Assembly (NCBI GenBank): GCA_003569705.1
Contig: BGOU01000010.1
Location: 1-64,000 of the forward strand
Source of the DNA: Nitrosarchaeum sp.
GTDB lineage: Archaea > Thermoproteota > Nitrososphaeria > Nitrososphaerales > Nitrosopumilaceae
DNA: 64,000 bases
Direction of reading: 5' to 3'
Every line of letters begins with the position of its first letter. Position 1 is the first letter of the stretch. The notes under the pieces were generated by a model. That model was given only the letters and a program-made list of their open reading frames with translations. It was not told where the DNA came from and ran no database searches. Made by a program: the position numbers and the translations under genes. Shown here piece by piece: positions 61,487-64,000 of this stretch.

Positions 61487-62287
61487 ATGCTCAAGATTAC
61501 ATTGTTGGTTTTAATTGCCATGTCTATTCCCCTTTCTGCTTTTGCAGAACCAATGATTGAATTGAGTACTGCTCAAACTGAAATACAATCTTTAGATTCA
61601 GTATTGGTTATTGGTAAGATAACCGGCGTATCTGTTTTCAAACCCGTTATCCTTACAGTCATTTCTCCTGATGGGGAAGTTGTCTATGCTCCAGAATTAC
61701 CAATTGATAATGATGGTGTGTTCAAACGATTAATCCATCCAACACTTCCAAGTTTCAAGGATGGTACATACACGGTAATTGCAAGTCATGCAGATACAGA
61801 AAAAACTGCACAAATACAGTTTACAGTAATTGGCTCAACTGTCCCACCAAAAGGTTCACCCTCTCCAGAACCTGAAATAACAACTCCAAAACCAAGTGCT
61901 ATCACTCTTTCAACTGAAACTACCGTTGGCGATAATAATATTACAGTAACTGGAAGTACAACCAGTTTTACAACCGACATTACATTTACCATAACTTCAC
62001 CTAATGGAAACTTGATTTCAATTGCACAAGTCACACCAGACACTGATGGTAAATTTTCAACCAAAATCATATCTGGAGGAGCAATGTGGAAAGAAAATGG
62101 ATTTTACACTATTACTGCAAATCAGGGCCTTTCATCAGAACATAAACAGTCTGTACAAGTAGAGATAAACAATGGTGTAGTTGTGCCAGAATTTGGACCA
62201 ATTGCAGTAATGATTTTAGTTGTGGCAATAGTGTCTATAATTGCAGTCTCTTCAAAGTCACGACTCAATATTGTTCAAAAATACTAG
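61487..62287 (+). CDS. Exported protein with two Ig-like domains and PEFG-type C-terminal sorting tail
   Basis: A 266-residue surface protein. Signal peptide (LLVLIAMSIPLSAFA), two beta-sandwich repeats (residues 20-115 and 130-230), each with the pattern GKITGVSVFKPVILTVISPD ... DGTYTVIASH and GSTTSFTTDITFTITSPNGN ... GFYTITANQG. The C-terminus VVPEFGPIAVMILVVAIVSI, followed by SKSRL, is the PEFG-CTERM signal found in thaumarchaeota, cut and anchored by an archaeosortase-like enzyme. A TATA box (TTAATATACAA, 61455-61465) precedes the ATG. Confidence 0.85.
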   Translation: MLKITLLVLIAMSIPLSAFAEPMIELSTAQTEIQSLDSVLVIGKITGVSVFKPVILTVISPDGEVVYAPELPIDNDGVFKRLIHPTLPSFKDGTYTVIASHADTEKTAQIQFTVIGSTVPPKGSPSPEPEITTPKPSAITLSTETTVGDNNITVTGSTTSFTTDITFTITSPNGNLISIAQVTPDTDGKFSTKIISGGAMWKENGFYTITANQGLSSEHKQSVQVEINNGVVVPEFGPIAVMILVVAIVSIIAVSSKSRLNIVQKY

Positions 62288-62374
62288 ATTATAATTAATT
62301 TTTTAATTCTATTTATGATATTATCATTTTACATACTATGAATTTATGTTCTGAAAAATAATCCCCTCGTAATT

Positions 62375-63646
62375 TTAGACAATTCTATGAGACAATCTAT
62401 ATTTCAAATAAATTCTAAACATTACCAGTGATGACAGTATTATGCTAACTGCTATGATAAACGCAACTGAATAACTTATGGCGTTTGAAACATAACCTGC
62501 AGTTAATGCTCCTAAGAATATCCCTATTCCTGTCATGAAACTATTCACCCCAAGATATGTTCCTTCAAAGCCTTTGGGAATTGCTTTAAAAATAATTATT
62601 GAATTTGAAACACTGAAAATAGAAAATGCTGAAACCATCAAACATGATGAAATCATTGCCATCAAAAGCGAATTAACTCCTGCCATGCTGGGAATTAGTG
62701 ATGCAGCGACGATAATTCCTAAAACTCTTGGTAAATATGATATCTGTGTTGCACGCTCTTCTGTGATCCTTGAAATCAAGCGTGGAACAAAGAAAAATAT
62801 CGTAAGTAACACCATTGTTTGAATCATGTACACTAGAAAAACTTCTGAATTTGTAAAATCATGTTTTTTCAGAAATGGTATGAATGCTGTAAAGAAAATA
62901 TTACTTCCAAAATAAAATAAAAAATTTGTAAGGAAGAGTATTCCTATCTCATGAGACATTTTTCTTTGGAAAATTGATATGATTGGCTTAAAATCATGTG
63001 GATGAGGAATTTTAGTAAAGATAAATTGAAAATTCATCCTGGTGTGATCAAAAATATGTCTTATTCCGTGTATTGAATGCACTATGGTGTGTCTTTCTAT
63101 GGTGCTTTTACTGCCTACTCCAACGCTTAGAATTGTTGCAGCTGCACTTACAATTGCACAAAAAAGAAAATATGGTCTAAGATCAAAAAATGTGTCCCAG
63201 ATAGAACCTACTAAAAATGCGGTAAGACTTCCAAAACTAGTTATGATTGAAATTTGTGTAAATAGTCTGCTCCATTGATTGTTTGGTACTGATTCCATTA
63301 CTAGAATTTGTGTTACTGGGTTTTTTCCGATAATGAAAAATCCTGCAACTGATGAAATTATAAAAACCGCATTCAAATCAACTGTAAAAAATAATACTAT
63401 GCTGCAAATTGTAATTGCTGAAAAACAAATAAACAATATCGCCCTCTTTACGTGGTATTTGTCAATGACTTTCCCCCAAAAAATTGCACCAATTGCTGAT
63501 AGCGCATAATGAAGCCCTACTACAATACCGACATCTACTACGTTACCACCAAGAAAAAGAACATACAATGGTATGACAATATGTAATCCTTCTGCTGTTA
63601 TGCTGGCTGGTAATACAAAAAACATCCATCTTTTACTTGTCTTCAA
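62375..63646 (-). CDS. MFS transporter
   Basis: A 423-residue major facilitator with 12 predicted helices. The first pair is VLPASITAEGLHIVIPLYVL and YALSAIGAIFWGKVIDKYHV, with the G-x3-D-R-like motif A as WGKVIDKYHVKRA. A central cytoplasmic loop (residues about 185-235) separates the halves. Drug or metabolite export is typical, but the substrate is unknown. The ATG at 63646 has no neighbour in operon on the upstream side for about 230 bases. Confidence 0.85.
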   Translation of the reverse strand: MKTSKRWMFFVLPASITAEGLHIVIPLYVLFLGGNVVDVGIVVGLHYALSAIGAIFWGKVIDKYHVKRAILFICFSAITICSIVLFFTVDLNAVFIISSVAGFFIIGKNPVTQILVMESVPNNQWSRLFTQISIITSFGSLTAFLVGSIWDTFFDLRPYFLFCAIVSAAATILSVGVGSKSTIERHTIVHSIHGIRHIFDHTRMNFQFIFTKIPHPHDFKPIISIFQRKMSHEIGILFLTNFLFYFGSNIFFTAFIPFLKKHDFTNSEVFLVYMIQTMVLLTIFFFVPRLISRITEERATQISYLPRVLGIIVAASLIPSMAGVNSLLMAMISSCLMVSAFSIFSVSNSIIIFKAIPKGFEGTYLGVNSFMTGIGIFLGALTAGYVSNAISYSVAFIIAVSIILSSLVMFRIYLKYRLSHRIV

Positions 63647-63875
63647 TCTGTCATCCTTGTCCTTTTTGGATATTATTTTGATATCTTAACTGAATCCATA
63701 TTTTGATGTATTGTCTTGGCTTCAAAAAGACATTATAGCTTGAAGATTTGACAGATTAACAAAAAGAATTGATTATTTCTCGACATTTTTTACCGTCTTG
63801 TCTCTTACAGGATGTATATTTCTGATTTATGTTCCAATGTTTTACTAAAATTATGGGGGGGGGGGATGTGCGCTT
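63647..63875. other. Intergenic region with an 11-G tract
   Basis: No ORF was seen. It contains the promoter of the MFS gene (minus strand) and a run of 11 G at 63855-63865, rare in such AT-rich DNA. Confidence 0.5.
63855..63865 (+). repeat. Homopolymer of 11 G
   Basis: Eleven consecutive G, 10 bases past the stop codon of the partial gene on the minus strand. Length is prone to slippage in cells and in sequencing. Confidence 0.8.
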
Positions 63876-64000
63876 CTATCTCATTGTATCTTGATCATTA
63901 AATGGCATTTTTTTATTAATTCTATTCCAGATATTCATATTGGCAATTATTCCACTAATAAAAATCGCATATGCCATGAGATATGGAATATCCACAATAT
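63876..64000 (-). CDS. C-terminal part of a membrane protein, cut by the window edge
   Basis: The minus-strand frame from the edge reads VDIPYLMAYAIFISGIIANM, NIWNRINKKMPFNDQDTMR and a TAG stop at 63876-63878. One hydrophobic helix and a polar basic tail are visible. Too little remains to name it. Confidence 0.55.
   Translation of the reverse strand, partial: IVDIPYLMAYAIFISGIIANMNIWNRINKKMPFNDQDTMR

Noticed and set aside
61324-61521. Minus-strand ORF of 65 residues
   Set aside because: It overlaps the promoter and signal peptide of the PEFG protein. AT-rich composition explains the open frame.
1-64000. tRNA or rRNA genes
   Set aside because: All gaps of more than about 100 bases were read on both strands without a T-loop (GGTTCRANYC) paired with a D-loop, or rRNA-like sequence. 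A covariance-model scan would be decisive.

Overview
The window looks like chromosome of a marine-type ammonia-oxidising archaeon (Nitrososphaerota/Thaumarchaeota, close to Nitrosopumilus). The DNA is AT-rich and densely coded. It has TATA boxes about 26 bases ahead of many start codons (leaderless-type promoters), an archaeal TFB, a B-family DNA polymerase, a CdvB/ESCRT-III-like protein, a secreted protein with a PEFG-type C-terminal tail, and the methylmalonyl-CoA mutase/epimerase set used in the archaeal 3-hydroxypropionate/4-hydroxybutyrate carbon-fixation cycle. No rRNA, tRNA or CRISPR array was recognised.

Layout. 1-3.2 kb: a broken methyltransferase and secreted proteins with a tryptophan-rich repeat. 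3.2-8.5 kb: MsrA, UspA, then a polyhydroxyalkanoate (PHA) locus with an AbrB-type regulator/phasin pair facing phaE-phaC, followed by a phosphoribosyltransferase. 8.6-26.6 kb: mostly housekeeping (TFB, BirA, CysS, NadE, Rieske, AhcY, MetG, NadM, IlvC, McmB), plus a secreted TPR-metalloprotease and very small zinc-binding proteins. 27-32.4 kb: M1 aminopeptidase, MeaB and McmA. 32.43-46.55 kb: a 14.1-kb integrative element. 46.5-64 kb: epimerase, sensor kinase, PPDK, a second phasin with its own regulator, TpiA, SemiSWEET, PolB, dCMP deaminase, CdvB-like protein, MscS-like channel, VIT1-like transporter, PEFG protein and an MFS transporter.

The main discovery is the integrative element. It is bounded by a 16-bp direct repeat (CAAAAGAGGTCTTTTA) at the last codons of mcmA and directly before mce, so it splits what was evidently a tight mcmA-mce operon. 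It carries a tyrosine recombinase beside the right repeat, a replication module (primase-like protein, P-loop ATPase, overlapping small zinc-finger proteins, HTH protein) and a surface cargo: an FN3/HYR/cupredoxin adhesin-like protein, a CBS protein, and an 11-residue-repeat coiled coil joined to a matrixin-like protease. Most of the cargo is interrupted by single-base frameshifts.

A second theme is PHA control. Two phasin genes 48 kb apart share the sequence ATTACCAATG at their promoters. At the AbrB-phasin gene it lies in a perfect inverted repeat across the start codon. At the second phasin it ends a 10-bp tandem array just before the TATA box. This suggests a small regulon comparable to haloarchaeal PhaR/PhaP.

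About ten single-base frameshifts were found by reading both frames, all in accessory genes and none in the housekeeping genes. Real decay, phase variation (one lies in a C7 tract) and homopolymer sequencing error are all possible, and read-level data would separate them.
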